64,000 nucleotides of DNA. Source: Methylomagnum ishizawai. Its GTDB lineage: Bacteria; Pseudomonadota; Gammaproteobacteria; Methylococcales; Methylococcaceae. Positions 35,743 through 44,698 of the stretch are shown here, one piece after another. Position numbers and translations under genes: made by a program. The stretch is taken from contig NZ_AP019783.1 in assembly GCF_019670005.1 (NCBI RefSeq), forward strand, positions 578,501 to 642,500. Direction: 5' to 3'. How positions within the stretch are numbered: the first letter of the stretch is position 1; every line of letters begins with the position of its first letter. A model generated the notes under the pieces. The model had not been told where the DNA came from and ran no database searches. It saw only the letters and a list, made by a program, of their open reading frames with translations.

Positions 35743-38055
35743 TCAAACCGCCCACATGCGGGCGATTTCCTCGGCGGGCGCGGGCCGGCCATAGAGGAAG
35801 CCCTGCGCCTCCCCGCAGCCCTCGGCCAGCAGTTCGTCGCGCTGCCGTTCGGTTTCCACCCCCTTGGCGATGATGCCCAGGCCCAGGGTACGGCCAACGG
35901 CGACGGCGGCGCGGGTCAGGCCGGAACCCGTCGCCCTGGCTTCGCCCAGCACGCCCCGGTCCAGTTTCAGGCATCGCACCGGCAGGCTCGCCAGCAGCAT
36001 CAGCGAGGTCTGGCCGGTGCCGAAATTGTCGATGGCGACCGCGACCCCCAACTGGCTCAAAGCGTCCAGGGCTTCGGTCAACTCCCGGTCCCGGACCGCC
36101 AACGCGGTTTCGGGGATATCGATTTCCAAACCGGCGGCGGGCAGGCCGGTTTCCTCCAGTATCCGGCGCACCGTGGTGCCGAAATCCGGGCACCGCAGAT
36201 GCGACTCCGCCACATTGACGGTGATATGCCCGAAGTTGAACCCCGAATCCAACCAGCGCCGCCCCTGGGCGCAGGCCCGGCGCAACACCCAACGGTCCAA
36301 TTCGGCCATGAAGCCGCCGCGCTCGGCGGTGGGGAGGATGCCATCGGGGGCGATCAAGCCGCGCTCGCCATGCTGCCAGCGCACCATGGCCTCGATCCCG
36401 ACCACCCGGCCCCCTTCGATTTCCACCTGGGGCTGATAGCACAGGCTCAATTCATCGCGCTCGATGGCCCGGCGCAACTGGCTTTCGAGGCCCGCCGCCG
36501 CGGCTTCGCGCTCGAACCAAGCCCCGGCCCCGTACCAAACGGACTCGGCGACGGGCATCCCCGATACCAAGGCCAGATAGCGGGCGGGCGCACCCCGCTC
36601 CGGTTCCACCGGGCCGACCCGGAGTTCGCGGGAATGCAGGCTGCCATTGCGGCCCTGGTGCAAGACCGTCCCGCGCCAGTCCCGCCCGGCGGCCACGGCT
36701 TCCCGCAAGGCGCGGAACAAGGGCGCGGCGGGACCGTGGTCCACCCAAACCGCCAAGTCGGAACCCAGCAAGGCTTGCTCGCCGCAACCGACGATCTCGC
36801 AAAACGCCCGGTTGGCCTCGGCGATTTCCCCCGCCGCCGAAATCACCAACACCCCCTCGGCGGACTGTTCCATCAACGCCCCCCACAGCCGGTCGCGCTC
36901 CTCGTGGCGCAGCGTCCCGCCCAGATCGCGGATTTTGAACAGCCTTCCGGTCGCCGCCAGCCCGTCGAGTTCGAGCGGGCCGCTGCCGAGCAGCACGGGA
37001 ATCCCGAAGGGGTTGCGCGGGTCCTGGGCGGCGAGGACCAGATCGCCGGCCCGGCGTTTCAACCAAAAACGCGGGATCGGCTGGACATTGCGCCCGTTCA
37101 GGACCGCCTCCAAGGGACGGCCCAGGATTTCCGCCCTATCGCGCCGGAGCAGGCCGGCCAAGGCCCGGTTGGCGCGGACCACCCGGCCCGCGCCATCGAG
37201 GACCGCCACGGCGTCCTCCCCGGCATCGGCGATGGCCCGCCATTCCAACCCCTCCCTGATGGCGTGGAGCGGCACGGGCCCGGCCTGTTCCCCCCCCAAG
37301 CCACGCAGGAGGTCGTGACGGCTCAGAAGGCCCGCGATCCGGCCCAGGCCGTCCACCATCACCAAGCGCCGCACGCCCGGTTCCCGCAAGGCCGCGAACG
37401 CCGCCGCCGCCGCCCCATCGACCGGGAACACCGGTACCTCCCGCCCCATGCGGACACTGGCCGGGATTGCCGCCAAGTCCACGCCGTATTGGATCAAGGG
37501 CGCGATATCCATGTCGCTCAACACACCCACCGGCTTGCCGCGCCGCTCCACCACCACGCAGCCGATGGCGTGGCGGGCCATGTGCCGGATCGCCAGCAGC
37601 AGGCTATCGGTTTCCTTGACCGTGACCACGGCGCGGCTCATGGCCTGTTCCGGTACCGGCAAGCAGCCGGGGAGCGCGTCCACCAAGCCCGCCCAGCAAT
37701 CGTCCAGGCCGATCAATCCCGCGCAACGGCCCTCGGCGTCCACCACCGCCCGATGACAGATGCCCTGCTCTACCATGGCGGCATAGGCCGTGGCCCAATC
37801 CTCCCGCGCCCCGGCGACCGGCACCGGGGCATACATCAATTCGGCGACGGCCACCTCGGGCAGGTTGCGGTAGCGCAGCGCGGCGAACACGCATTCCCGC
37901 ACCGTCACCAAGCCCAACAGCCGCCCGCCCCGCGCCACCAAGGCCGCGCCCCCGCCGCCCGCCCGCACGCTACGCAACACCTCCGCCACCGGGGTTTCCG
38001 GCTCCACCGTCAACGCCTCCGGACAGGCCGCCTGTTCCGCCGTTCTTATCATCAT
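35743..38055 (-). CDS. CBS - PAS - degenerate EAL signalling protein
   Basis: A 770-residue cytosolic protein. Residues about 1-260 hold four CBS motifs in two pairs, the second including IGCVVVERRGKPVGVLSDMDIA. Two PAS domains follow (about 270-380 and 395-510), then an EAL domain (about 535-765). No GGDEF is present. Several EAL active-site positions differ from consensus: EAM instead of EAL, IDNFGTG instead of IDDFGTG, and AKGVE instead of AEGVE. The Asn, Glu and Lys of VNVAE, LEIDIPE and LKLDRG remain. It is therefore probably a c-di-GMP or protein-binding sensor rather than an active phosphodiesterase. I start at 38055, where GCGAGG provides a ribosome binding site; a start 29 codons upstream lacks one. 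Confidence 0.85.
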   Translation of the reverse strand: MMIRTAEQAACPEALTVEPETPVAEVLRSVRAGGGGAALVARGGRLLGLVTVRECVFAALRYRNLPEVAVAELMYAPVPVAGAREDWATAYAAMVEQGICHRAVVDAEGRCAGLIGLDDCWAGLVDALPGCLPVPEQAMSRAVVTVKETDSLLLAIRHMARHAIGCVVVERRGKPVGVLSDMDIAPLIQYGVDLAAIPASVRMGREVPVFPVDGAAAAAFAALREPGVRRLVMVDGLGRIAGLLSRHDLLRGLGGEQAGPVPLHAIREGLEWRAIADAGEDAVAVLDGAGRVVRANRALAGLLRRDRAEILGRPLEAVLNGRNVQPIPRFWLKRRAGDLVLAAQDPRNPFGIPVLLGSGPLELDGLAATGRLFKIRDLGGTLRHEERDRLWGALMEQSAEGVLVISAAGEIAEANRAFCEIVGCGEQALLGSDLAVWVDHGPAAPLFRALREAVAAGRDWRGTVLHQGRNGSLHSRELRVGPVEPERGAPARYLALVSGMPVAESVWYGAGAWFEREAAAAGLESQLRRAIERDELSLCYQPQVEIEGGRVVGIEAMVRWQHGERGLIAPDGILPTAERGGFMAELDRWVLRRACAQGRRWLDSGFNFGHITVNVAESHLRCPDFGTTVRRILEETGLPAAGLEIDIPETALAVRDRELTEALDALSQLGVAVAIDNFGTGQTSLMLLASLPVRCLKLDRGVLGEARATGSGLTRAAVAVGRTLGLGIIAKGVETERQRDELLAEGCGEAQGFLYGRPAPAEEIARMWAV

Positions 38056-38345
38056 GGCCTCGCTTGGTTCACGCCATTCCTGGAATGGCCCATGCCCCAT
38101 ATCGTAAATATCGAATATCCGCGCACCATTGATTTTCATCACAGTTTCGCCGGTCCAGAGCGTAATCCAAACAATACAAGATGAAAAGCGCCGCCCGGCA
38201 CCGCCCGGTGCGCCCGGCCTTTGCGATACAAGAATTGCTTTGAAATCAAGAGGCCATGGCCGCCAGGCGAGCGGGATGGGACTGGCGACAGGTTTTGGAA
38301 CGCCGGTGGGAAAAGAGCGTATTCACAGAATCCAGCGGCGGCGGC

Positions 38346-39824
38346 TCAAGCCCGTCGCCGGGCTTCGAGCCGCCGGACGAATTCGCCGACCAGGCGGTCG
38401 TACAGTTGGTCGCCCAGGATTTGATCCTCGATCCCGGCGTCGAGGTTGGGATTGTCGTTGATCTCGATCACATAGACGCCGCGCCCGTCTTGCTTCACAT
38501 CGACGCCGTACAGGCCATCGCCGATCAATTTGGCGATGCCCAGGGCGGCGTCCAGCACGGACGCCGGCACGGATGCCACCGCCAGGGTCTTGAACCCGCC
38601 TTCCACCGCCCGGCCCGAAGCCTCGTGCCTGACCACCTGCCAATGCGCCCGCGACATGAAATATTGGCAGGCGTACAAGGGCTGCCCGTTCAAGACGCCG
38701 ATGCGCCAATCGAACTGGGTGTACAAGAATTCCTGGGCCAGGATCAAATCGGATTCCTTGAACAGCTTCTGGGTCAAGTCCTGGAACTGGCGGGGGTCGT
38801 CGGCCTTGAACACCCCGCGCGAGAACGAACCATCCGGGATTTTCAGCACCAGCGGGAAACCCAGTCCCTCGCCCAGCTTGGCGAGGTCGGGGTCGCCCTT
38901 TTGCAGGATGCGGGTTTGGGGGGCGGGGATGCGGTGGGCCGCCATCAACTCGGCCAGATAGACCTTGTTGGTGCATTTCAGGATGGAATCGGGGTCGTCG
39001 ATCACCACCAGCCCCTCGATCTGGGCCTTGCGGGCGAAACGGTAGGTGTGGTGGTCGATGGCGGTGGTTTCGCGGATGAACAAGGCGTCGTATTCGGCCA
39101 GGCGCTCGTAATCGCGCTTCTCGATCAGTTCCACGTCCACCCCCTGCCTCTTGCCGGCCTTGGCGAATTTTTGCAGGGCCAGGGCGTTGGAAGGCGGCAT
39201 CTTCTCGGCGGGATTGCGCAGGATCGCCAAATCCCAGCGGCAAGCGTTGCGGGGACGCAAGGCCCGCCATGGCTTGGCGAGATAGCCGTTCAGCGCGTCG
39301 ATGAAGAAGGGGCGGTGCGGGCCGGAGGCCATGCCGTTCAAGGGCAGCGCCTTCACGGTGTCGATCGCCCATTTGCCGTGGTAGCGGAATTCCACCTTGA
39401 GCAGCGGACAGGGGAAGAGATCGAAAATCTGCCGCGCCAAATCCTGCAAGGCCGGGTCCGCGCCGCGCCCGAAGAAGATGGGCAGCTCGAACTCGTCGCC
39501 CGGCCCCGCCGACCGCTTCTTGAGGCTGCGCTGGATCAAGCCATCCAGGTCTTCGGCGTTGAGGCTGTAGATCGATTTGCTGCTGAGGCTGGTCAAGGTC
39601 CGCACCGAGGGCAACACCCGGTGGCTGCGGGCCTCGGCCAGCAGCGAACAGTGATAGCCGGTGCTGAGATAGCGGTAGCTCCGGCACAGGTTGATGACCC
39701 GCAAGTCCTTGGCCTTGAGATATTCCGGCTTGGACAGGTAATCCCGCGCCGTCACCACCCGGACCTTGGGATAATCGGGCTGCCAATCCTTGAGGCTTTC
39801 GACGACGACGAGGTGTAGGGCCAT
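38346..39824 (-). CDS. RLAN-RimK family ATP-grasp ligase
   Basis: A 492-residue protein. The N-terminal RLAN-type domain (about 1-200) begins LHLVVVESLKDWQPDYP. The C-terminal ATP-grasp domain (about 285-480) has FPLVLKIPDGSFSRGVFKA (ATP-binding lysines), LILAQEFLYTQFDWRIGVLNG and the Mg-binding VYVIEINDNPNLDAG. RimK-like enzymes join amino acids to protein or peptide carboxylates. This subfamily's substrate is unknown to me. It is the third gene of an operon, one base after the GNAT-C39 fusion gene. That recurrent pairing suggests a joint peptide-modifying pathway. Confidence 0.9.
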   Translation of the reverse strand: MALHLVVVESLKDWQPDYPKVRVVTARDYLSKPEYLKAKDLRVINLCRSYRYLSTGYHCSLLAEARSHRVLPSVRTLTSLSSKSIYSLNAEDLDGLIQRSLKKRSAGPGDEFELPIFFGRGADPALQDLARQIFDLFPCPLLKVEFRYHGKWAIDTVKALPLNGMASGPHRPFFIDALNGYLAKPWRALRPRNACRWDLAILRNPAEKMPPSNALALQKFAKAGKRQGVDVELIEKRDYERLAEYDALFIRETTAIDHHTYRFARKAQIEGLVVIDDPDSILKCTNKVYLAELMAAHRIPAPQTRILQKGDPDLAKLGEGLGFPLVLKIPDGSFSRGVFKADDPRQFQDLTQKLFKESDLILAQEFLYTQFDWRIGVLNGQPLYACQYFMSRAHWQVVRHEASGRAVEGGFKTLAVASVPASVLDAALGIAKLIGDGLYGVDVKQDGRGVYVIEINDNPNLDAGIEDQILGDQLYDRLVGEFVRRLEARRRA

Positions 39825-39825
39825 G

Positions 39826-40935
39826 CTAATGGCGGCGGCGCTTGCCCGGTTTTTTCAAGATCAACACCGCCTTCTGCCCGGTCTTGCCATAGCGGGCCAT
39901 GCGCTGGAAATCCTTTTTCAGGATGGGCAGGTTCACGCAGTCGGTCAGGGTCTTGCCCGCCTCGGTATCGACATAGGGATCGTGCAGATAGAAATAGAGT
40001 TCGTCGTAGCCTGTGACCACGATCCAGTGTGGGAATTTTTCTTGGTAAAGACGATAAGAACTAATCAGTACCACCGGGATGCCGCCCCGCTCCATCTGCT
40101 CCTGCAATTCCATGACGTTCAGGGCGCTGTGGACGATCCGCACCGGCAGGGTCCGCAATTCCTCCAGGAAATCCTCCTGCACCACCTGCATCACCTCGCG
40201 CTTCTCCGGGTCGCGCACCGAGGTGATGAACAAGGCGCCGTCGTCGTTGACATAGACCTCGACCTCGAAACCGCGGTGGTAGGCCGACAGCGCCATGCCA
40301 TACGGCCCGCAGCCGCCGTGCCCCGAAGTCATGAACACCGTGGTGGCCTCGCGCCAGATGCGCAGTTCCAGCTTGCGGCTCAGTTCCAACTCGGGCTGCA
40401 AGGCTTTCATGCCCATCATCAACGAAGCGGGGCCGCAGGTGAAATCCAGGGTCTGCTGGTAATACGGCACGCGGGCCAGTTCCGGGTTGAGGTGCGGGGC
40501 CAGGGTTTTCTCGAAGCGCAAGGCCGAGGCGTGGTCCTCGTAATAATCCGGCACGATTTCCAGATAACGGTAGCCGAGTTTTTCGAACAGCTTGAGCGAG
40601 GCCGGATTATCGCGCCGCACTTCCAGGCGCAGGGCGATGCATTCGCGCTCCAAGGCCAGGGCTTCGCAGCGCTGCACCAAGGCGGCCCCGATGCCGCGCC
40701 GCAACCAAGCCGGATCGACGGCATAGGAATAAAGGCGGGCCAGCGAGGTGCCGGTGTGAAACAAGGTCGTGGCATAACCGCACACCGCGCCCCCTTGCTC
40801 GTAGACCAGGGTGGCGGCATTGGCCTTGGTCAGCAGGTAGCGGAAATTGCGCCGGGAAATCCGGTCGGTCTCGAAGCTGGTGTTCTCGATGCGGACCAGG
40901 GTTTCCAGGTCTTCCAGACGGGCGGGACGGATCAT
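39826..40935 (-). CDS. GNAT acetyltransferase fused to C39-like cysteine peptidase
   Basis: A 369-residue two-domain protein. The GNAT domain (about 1-150) opens IRPARLEDLETLVRIENTSF and has the acetyl-CoA loop region DPAWLRRGIGAALVQRC. The C39-like papain-fold domain (about 155-365) shows a plausible triad: Cys in LDFTCGPASLMM, His in FPHWIVVTGYDE and Asp in YLHDPYVDTE. The start codon overlaps the rlmJ stop by four bases (TCAT at 40932-40935), and the stop is one base from the RimK-like start. No ABC transporter domain is fused, unlike bacteriocin-exporting C39 proteins, so peptide processing would be cytosolic. The substrate is unknown. Confidence 0.9.
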   Translation of the reverse strand: MIRPARLEDLETLVRIENTSFETDRISRRNFRYLLTKANAATLVYEQGGAVCGYATTLFHTGTSLARLYSYAVDPAWLRRGIGAALVQRCEALALERECIALRLEVRRDNPASLKLFEKLGYRYLEIVPDYYEDHASALRFEKTLAPHLNPELARVPYYQQTLDFTCGPASLMMGMKALQPELELSRKLELRIWREATTVFMTSGHGGCGPYGMALSAYHRGFEVEVYVNDDGALFITSVRDPEKREVMQVVQEDFLEELRTLPVRIVHSALNVMELQEQMERGGIPVVLISSYRLYQEKFPHWIVVTGYDELYFYLHDPYVDTEAGKTLTDCVNLPILKKDFQRMARYGKTGQKAVLILKKPGKRRRH

Positions 40936-41789
40936 TCGGCACCGCGCTCCCGCTCCCCGGCCAGCCATTCCACCCGCCAGCGGCCTTGCCGCCCGACCGC
41001 GAGCCGCTCCCACAGCCAGGGCAAAGCGGCCCGCAATTGCTCCTCCAATTGCCAGGGTGGATTGATGACGATCATGCCGCTGCCGTTGAGGCGGAACGGC
41101 GCGTCCGGCAACACCGAGAATTCCGCCAGCAGCACCTTGGGAATCTCCAGCTTTTTGAAGCGGCGCAGGAAATCGTCCGCCGTGGCGCGGTCCTGGATCG
41201 GATACCAAATGGCGTAGATGCCGGTGGCCCAGCGCTTGTAGCCTTCCTTCACCGCTTGCAACAAGCGCTTGCGCTCGTCCTTGAGTTCGTAGGCCGGGTC
41301 GATATGGACCAAGCCACGGCGTTCGGGTGGCGGCAGCAGGGCTTTCAAACCTTGGTAGCCGTCCAGATGCTCGACCCGGACTTGGCGGTCGCCCGCGAAT
41401 TCGGCCTCCAAGAGATGGACTTCGTTGGGATGGAGTTCGCACAGGGCCATGCGGTCCGGGTCGCGCAGCCAGGGCCGGACGATGCGCGGCGAACCCGGAT
41501 ACCAGCGCAGTTCCCGGCCCGGATTGGTGGCGCGGACGGCGTCGAGGTATTCGCGGACCCCGGCGGGCGGATTGGGCTCGTCCCATAGCCGCGAGATGCC
41601 GGTTTCGTGTTCGCGGTTCTTGCGGGCCATCTCCGCATGGAGGTTGTAGCGGCCAGCCCCGGCATGGGTGTCGAGGTAGAAAAACGGCTTGTCCTTGTGG
41701 AGCAAGGCCCGCACCAGGCAGCACAGGGCGAGGTGTTTGAAGACATCGGCGTGGTTGCCGGCATGGAAGGCGTGGCGGTAACTGAGCAT
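40932..41789 (-). CDS. rlmJ: 23S rRNA (adenine-2030-N6)-methyltransferase
   Basis: A 285-residue SAM-dependent methyltransferase for A2030 of 23S rRNA. Family signatures: MLSYRHAFHAGNHADVFKH at the N-terminus, FFYLDTHAGAGRYNL (SAM-binding motif, about 36-50), VHIDPAYELKDE, and the catalytic NPPW motif in VINPPWQLEEQL (about 245-256). Length matches E. coli RlmJ (280). First gene of a three-gene operon. The upstream region contains TATAAT on the minus strand at 41853-41858. Confidence 0.95.
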   Translation of the reverse strand: MLSYRHAFHAGNHADVFKHLALCCLVRALLHKDKPFFYLDTHAGAGRYNLHAEMARKNREHETGISRLWDEPNPPAGVREYLDAVRATNPGRELRWYPGSPRIVRPWLRDPDRMALCELHPNEVHLLEAEFAGDRQVRVEHLDGYQGLKALLPPPERRGLVHIDPAYELKDERKRLLQAVKEGYKRWATGIYAIWYPIQDRATADDFLRRFKKLEIPKVLLAEFSVLPDAPFRLNGSGMIVINPPWQLEEQLRAALPWLWERLAVGRQGRWRVEWLAGERERGAE

Positions 41790-41852
41790 GGGCGGGTGTC
41801 GGCGACAGGGGAAACACGCTTTCGACGCGGTTCCTGTGGTAAAAAACGCCGC

Positions 41853-41858
41853 ATTATA
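41853..41858 (-). promoter_or_regulatory. Possible -10 box for the rlmJ operon
   Basis: TATAAT on the minus strand, 64 bases before the rlmJ start codon. No good -35 box is seen at the right spacing. The overlapping plus-strand TATAAC could serve the divergent gene at 41918. Confidence 0.3.
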
Positions 41859-41917
41859 ACGCCGGGGCGGACGATCCGCCGTCCGGCCCCGATTCCGCTT
41901 GGACCGCGCCCATATCC

Positions 41918-42412
41918 ATGAATCCCTTCCTGTACAAAGCCCATCCCCTGCTCCACCGGCTGATTTCCCTATTGCTCGACCCCGCCGGCACCACCCCGGC
42001 GGACGCGCTGGCCCTGGCCGCCCTGATGTTCGGACTCAACCTGCTATGGGTGCCGGCCTTGCTATGGGCGGCGCTGAAAACCGACAGGCTCCGGCTGTCC
42101 CTGCCGCTGGCCTATGGTTTGGCCCTGCCCGCCTGCTCGCTGTATACGCCCATGCTGTTGACCGTGGTCGGCGACGTGGCCGCCCATGGTTTCAGGTTCC
42201 AGGAGCGCTTCCTGCTGGTGTTCGCGCTGTTCGTGGTGTCGCAGACCCTGGCGGGGCTTTATGCCTTCGCCCTGCGCCACCGGCCCAGCGGCTATCCCGC
42301 CGGCCTGATGGCGGGCGAAACCATCGCGCTGTTCATGCTGTTGTATTCGCTGGTGATGGCGGCGGGTTTGCTGGGGCTGGACGCGGTGTTCGGGATTTTC
42401 CGGGGGCTGTAG
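41918..42412 (+). CDS. Uncharacterised membrane protein (164 aa)
   Basis: Four or five hydrophobic segments: residues about 30-50 (ALAALMFGLNLLWVPALLWA), 60-78, 95-117 (FLLVFALFVVSQTLAGLYAF) and 133-158. The N-terminus HPLLHRLISLLLD may be an amphipathic helix. No family recognised; resemblance to small conserved inner-membrane proteins only. Divergent from rlmJ and convergent with the GFA gene. Confidence 0.7.
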   Translation: MNPFLYKAHPLLHRLISLLLDPAGTTPADALALAALMFGLNLLWVPALLWAALKTDRLRLSLPLAYGLALPACSLYTPMLLTVVGDVAAHGFRFQERFLLVFALFVVSQTLAGLYAFALRHRPSGYPAGLMAGETIALFMLLYSLVMAAGLLGLDAVFGIFRGL

Positions 42413-42426
42413 GGCGGAACCCGCCC
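42412..42426. terminator. Small hairpin between convergent genes
   Basis: GGGCGG (42412-42417) and CCGCCC (42421-42426) around AAC fill the short gap between the membrane protein and the GFA gene. No T-run follows, so it is weak evidence for a bidirectional terminator. Confidence 0.3.
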
Positions 42427-42428
42427 GG

Positions 42429-42857
42429 TTATGCGGATTGGCGGGGTGGCGGCGGTGTAGGCTGCTGTTCCACCCGCTCCAGCGCCGGGTCGAGGCAAGC
42501 CCAGCCAGGGGCGCTCGCGGCCCAAATATTCATGCCGGGACGGAGCGACGACGGATCGTCCAGGTTGCCGATACGCACCACCCGGAATTGGGGCCGGCCT
42601 GAGGATTGCGCGAAGAGCTGCGTACCGCAAGCCGGGCAAAACTGGCGTGTGACCGTGTTGCCGCTATCGGCCTGCTTGGTATATGCCGAGAGCGTCCCCG
42701 CGACCACCAGCGCCTCGGCGGGCACCATGGCGTTCACGCTGCCATTCGCGGCGAGGTGCTGGCAATCGCGGCACCAGCAAACCCGGACCGCCAGGGGTTC
42801 GCCCACCAGCGTGAAGGTGACGGCACCGCATAGGCAGCGCCCGGTTCTTTCGATCAT
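42429..42857 (-). CDS. GFA family zinc protein (glutathione-dependent formaldehyde-activating-like)
   Basis: A 142-residue GFA/Mss4-fold protein. Zinc ligands are visible in CLCGAV (residues about 8-13), CWCRDCQHL (about 31-39) and CPACGTQLF (about 87-95). The named family activity, formation of S-hydroxymethylglutathione, is disputed, and many members are simply uncharacterised zinc proteins. It has a very strong ribosome binding site, AAAGGAGG, ahead of ATG 42857. Convergent with the 41918 gene. Confidence 0.9.
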   Translation of the reverse strand: MIERTGRCLCGAVTFTLVGEPLAVRVCWCRDCQHLAANGSVNAMVPAEALVVAGTLSAYTKQADSGNTVTRQFCPACGTQLFAQSSGRPQFRVVRIGNLDDPSSLRPGMNIWAASAPGWACLDPALERVEQQPTPPPPRQSA

Positions 42858-42980
42858 TCAAAACCTCCTTTCGGTTAAACCAGACATCGACCCAACCCGG
42901 ATGGATGGCGGCGGAATCCGGGGCATTGGGGTTTTCCAGCGGCCTATCTTCTCCCATCCCAAGGGTTTTATCTTAACCCC

Positions 42981-43373
42981 TCACAAAACGTGCTTTAGAA
43001 AAGCGATGCCAACCCCCAAAAAACCCAAGGTCGTAATCACAAAACTGGCTGCCGTATAAATCTTCCAGTGGGTCTTGTTCCAAAAATCCGGGTCAAACGC
43101 GGCGATGACAAAAACCGTGGGGTTGGCGAAACCGCCAATCGCCACACACCAGCACGCGAACACGGGCAAATCGACGCCCGCGCCGTAAAAGGCCAAATTA
43201 AACAGCGCCATCAGGGCATAATCGACGTGCGCCCTAATCATGGTTTTATAATCGACCAAGAATTTTTTATCTATGCCCTCTATCGGAAACCACCGGGCAA
43301 AGGTCATCAGCCACGCCGACGTGATTAATGCGGCCATACACAGCACCGCGCCCACCAATAAAATTGCCATCAA
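42981..43373 (-). CDS. Uncharacterised small membrane protein (130 aa)
   Basis: Four hydrophobic segments: residues about 2-22 (AILLVGAVLCMAALITSAWL), 52-68 (ALMALFNLAFYGAGV), 71-92 and 104-128. No family recognised. Its DNA has a visibly lower GC content and different codon choice (many AAA, ATT, AAT) than its neighbours, suggesting acquisition. No clear ribosome binding site. Same strand as the DUF3124 gene, 57 bases downstream of it. Confidence 0.68.
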   Translation of the reverse strand: MMAILLVGAVLCMAALITSAWLMTFARWFPIEGIDKKFLVDYKTMIRAHVDYALMALFNLAFYGAGVDLPVFACWCVAIGGFANPTVFVIAAFDPDFWNKTHWKIYTAASFVITTLGFLGVGIAFLKHVL

Positions 43374-43430
43374 TCCGCCCTTTTAATTAGAGTTTATCCA
43401 AACCATGAACCACCGACCGATTCGGCAAGA

Positions 43431-43907
43431 TCACCGCCGCTCTTCCAACACCCGCGCCGGACTATTGAACGCCAAGCCCTGGTTATAGGTGCTGTTCACC
43501 ATCAAGGCTTCGACCACCGGCGCGGACACCGGCGCGTCGCTTTCCCATTCCACCAGGAAGCTGGCGCTGATGCCACCGCTCCGGTCCGATTCCTTGACGA
43601 TGGCCTCGGTGGACGCCATCGGCCTGAGGGTCTCGGCCTGCCGGAGATAGGCGCGCACCAAACTCCCGGTGGCACCGTAATAATCGATGCGCTTCAAGCG
43701 GATGGCATGGCCGCGGTCGGTGTTGCGCAGGCTCAAGGTGGCGGTCAAATTCAAATTCAAGCCCTTGTCGCCATAGGGCACTTCGGAATACACCGGCACA
43801 TACAGCAACTGCCCCCGCACCATGGCCGGAGCCTCGGCCCCCGCCGACAGCGGCGCGGCCAATACCACCCAGGCCACGGCGGGCCGGAACCAGCTAGGCA
43901 TCTTCAT
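43431..43907 (-). CDS. DUF3124 secreted protein
   Basis: A 158-residue protein with a signal peptide (residues about 1-25, FRPAVAWVVLAAPLSAGAEA). The DUF3124 core includes GQLLYVPVYSEVPYGDKG, NLTATLSLRNTDR, IDYYGATGSLVRAYL and GGISASFLVEWESD. It is a predicted periplasmic beta-sandwich of unknown function. I start at MKMPSWF because the long upstream extension lies within the LytTR regulator gene. It sits 32 bases downstream of that regulator and may be co-transcribed with the two-component pair. Confidence 0.85.
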   Translation of the reverse strand: MKMPSWFRPAVAWVVLAAPLSAGAEAPAMVRGQLLYVPVYSEVPYGDKGLNLNLTATLSLRNTDRGHAIRLKRIDYYGATGSLVRAYLRQAETLRPMASTEAIVKESDRSGGISASFLVEWESDAPVSAPVVEALMVNSTYNQGLAFNSPARVLEERR

Positions 43908-43939
43908 CGCGACCTCCAAAACCGGGAAAACCCGCACCA

Positions 43940-44698
43940 TCACGGCACCAAACCGCCGATTTGCCGGAAGCGCTCGCGCACGCCGGGCAAATGGCGGCGG
44001 CTGACCTCCAACAATTCCGCCACGCCGACCAAACGCATCCCCATGCCGCCCTCGGGCAGCTTGTGCAAACCCTCGACCCGGTCCACCGCCACCAGGGCGT
44101 TGCGGTGGATGCGGATGAAACTCTCGCCGAACTCCCGTTCCAAGGACACCAGCGAATCGTCCAGCAAAGCCTCGCCCTCGTCGAAGCGCACCGTGGTGTA
44201 TTTGTTGTCGGCCCGGAAATAGGCCACCGCCGCCAAGGGCACCAAGCGCAATTCGCCATGGCGGTAGACGCACAAATGCCTGCGGGCGGGCCGGCGCTCG
44301 GGCGGCAGGGCTTCGGCCAGCTTGCTCCAGGCTTCGCCGGTGAAGCGCTTGGCCTTGGACAGGGCGGCTTCCAGGCGCTGTTTGCGCACCGGCTTCAACA
44401 AATAATCGATGGCGCTCAGCTCGAAGGCGTCCACCGCGTAATCGTCGTGGGCGGTGGCGAACACCACGGCGGGCGGCTCGGCCAGCTTGGAGATTTCCCG
44501 CGCCGTGGCGATGCCGTCGAGCCGGGGCATCAGGATATCCAGGAACACCAGGTCGGGCGCGGCCTTGGCGATCAAGCGCAATGCCTCGCCGCCATCGCCG
44601 GCCTCGCCGACGATTTCGGTGGCGGGGTCGATTTCCGCGAGCAGGCCGCGCAGCCGGTCGCGGGCCGAGGGTTCGTCGTCAACGAGGAGGATTTTCAT
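43940..44698 (-). CDS. LytTR-type response regulator (AlgR-like)
   Basis: A 252-residue regulator. The REC domain (1-120) has VDDEPSARDR and phospho-acceptor FLDILMPRLD (about residue 54). The LytTR DNA-binding domain (about 150-245) has VAYFRADNKYTTVRF and FIRIHRNALVAVDRVEGL. Domain order matches AlgR of pseudomonads. Its first 20 bases overlap the sensor gene's end, so the pair is co-translated. Target genes are not visible; DUF3124 downstream is a candidate. Confidence 0.92.
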   Translation of the reverse strand: MKILLVDDEPSARDRLRGLLAEIDPATEIVGEAGDGGEALRLIAKAAPDLVFLDILMPRLDGIATAREISKLAEPPAVVFATAHDDYAVDAFELSAIDYLLKPVRKQRLEAALSKAKRFTGEAWSKLAEALPPERRPARRHLCVYRHGELRLVPLAAVAYFRADNKYTTVRFDEGEALLDDSLVSLEREFGESFIRIHRNALVAVDRVEGLHKLPEGGMGMRLVGVAELLEVSRRHLPGVRERFRQIGGLVP

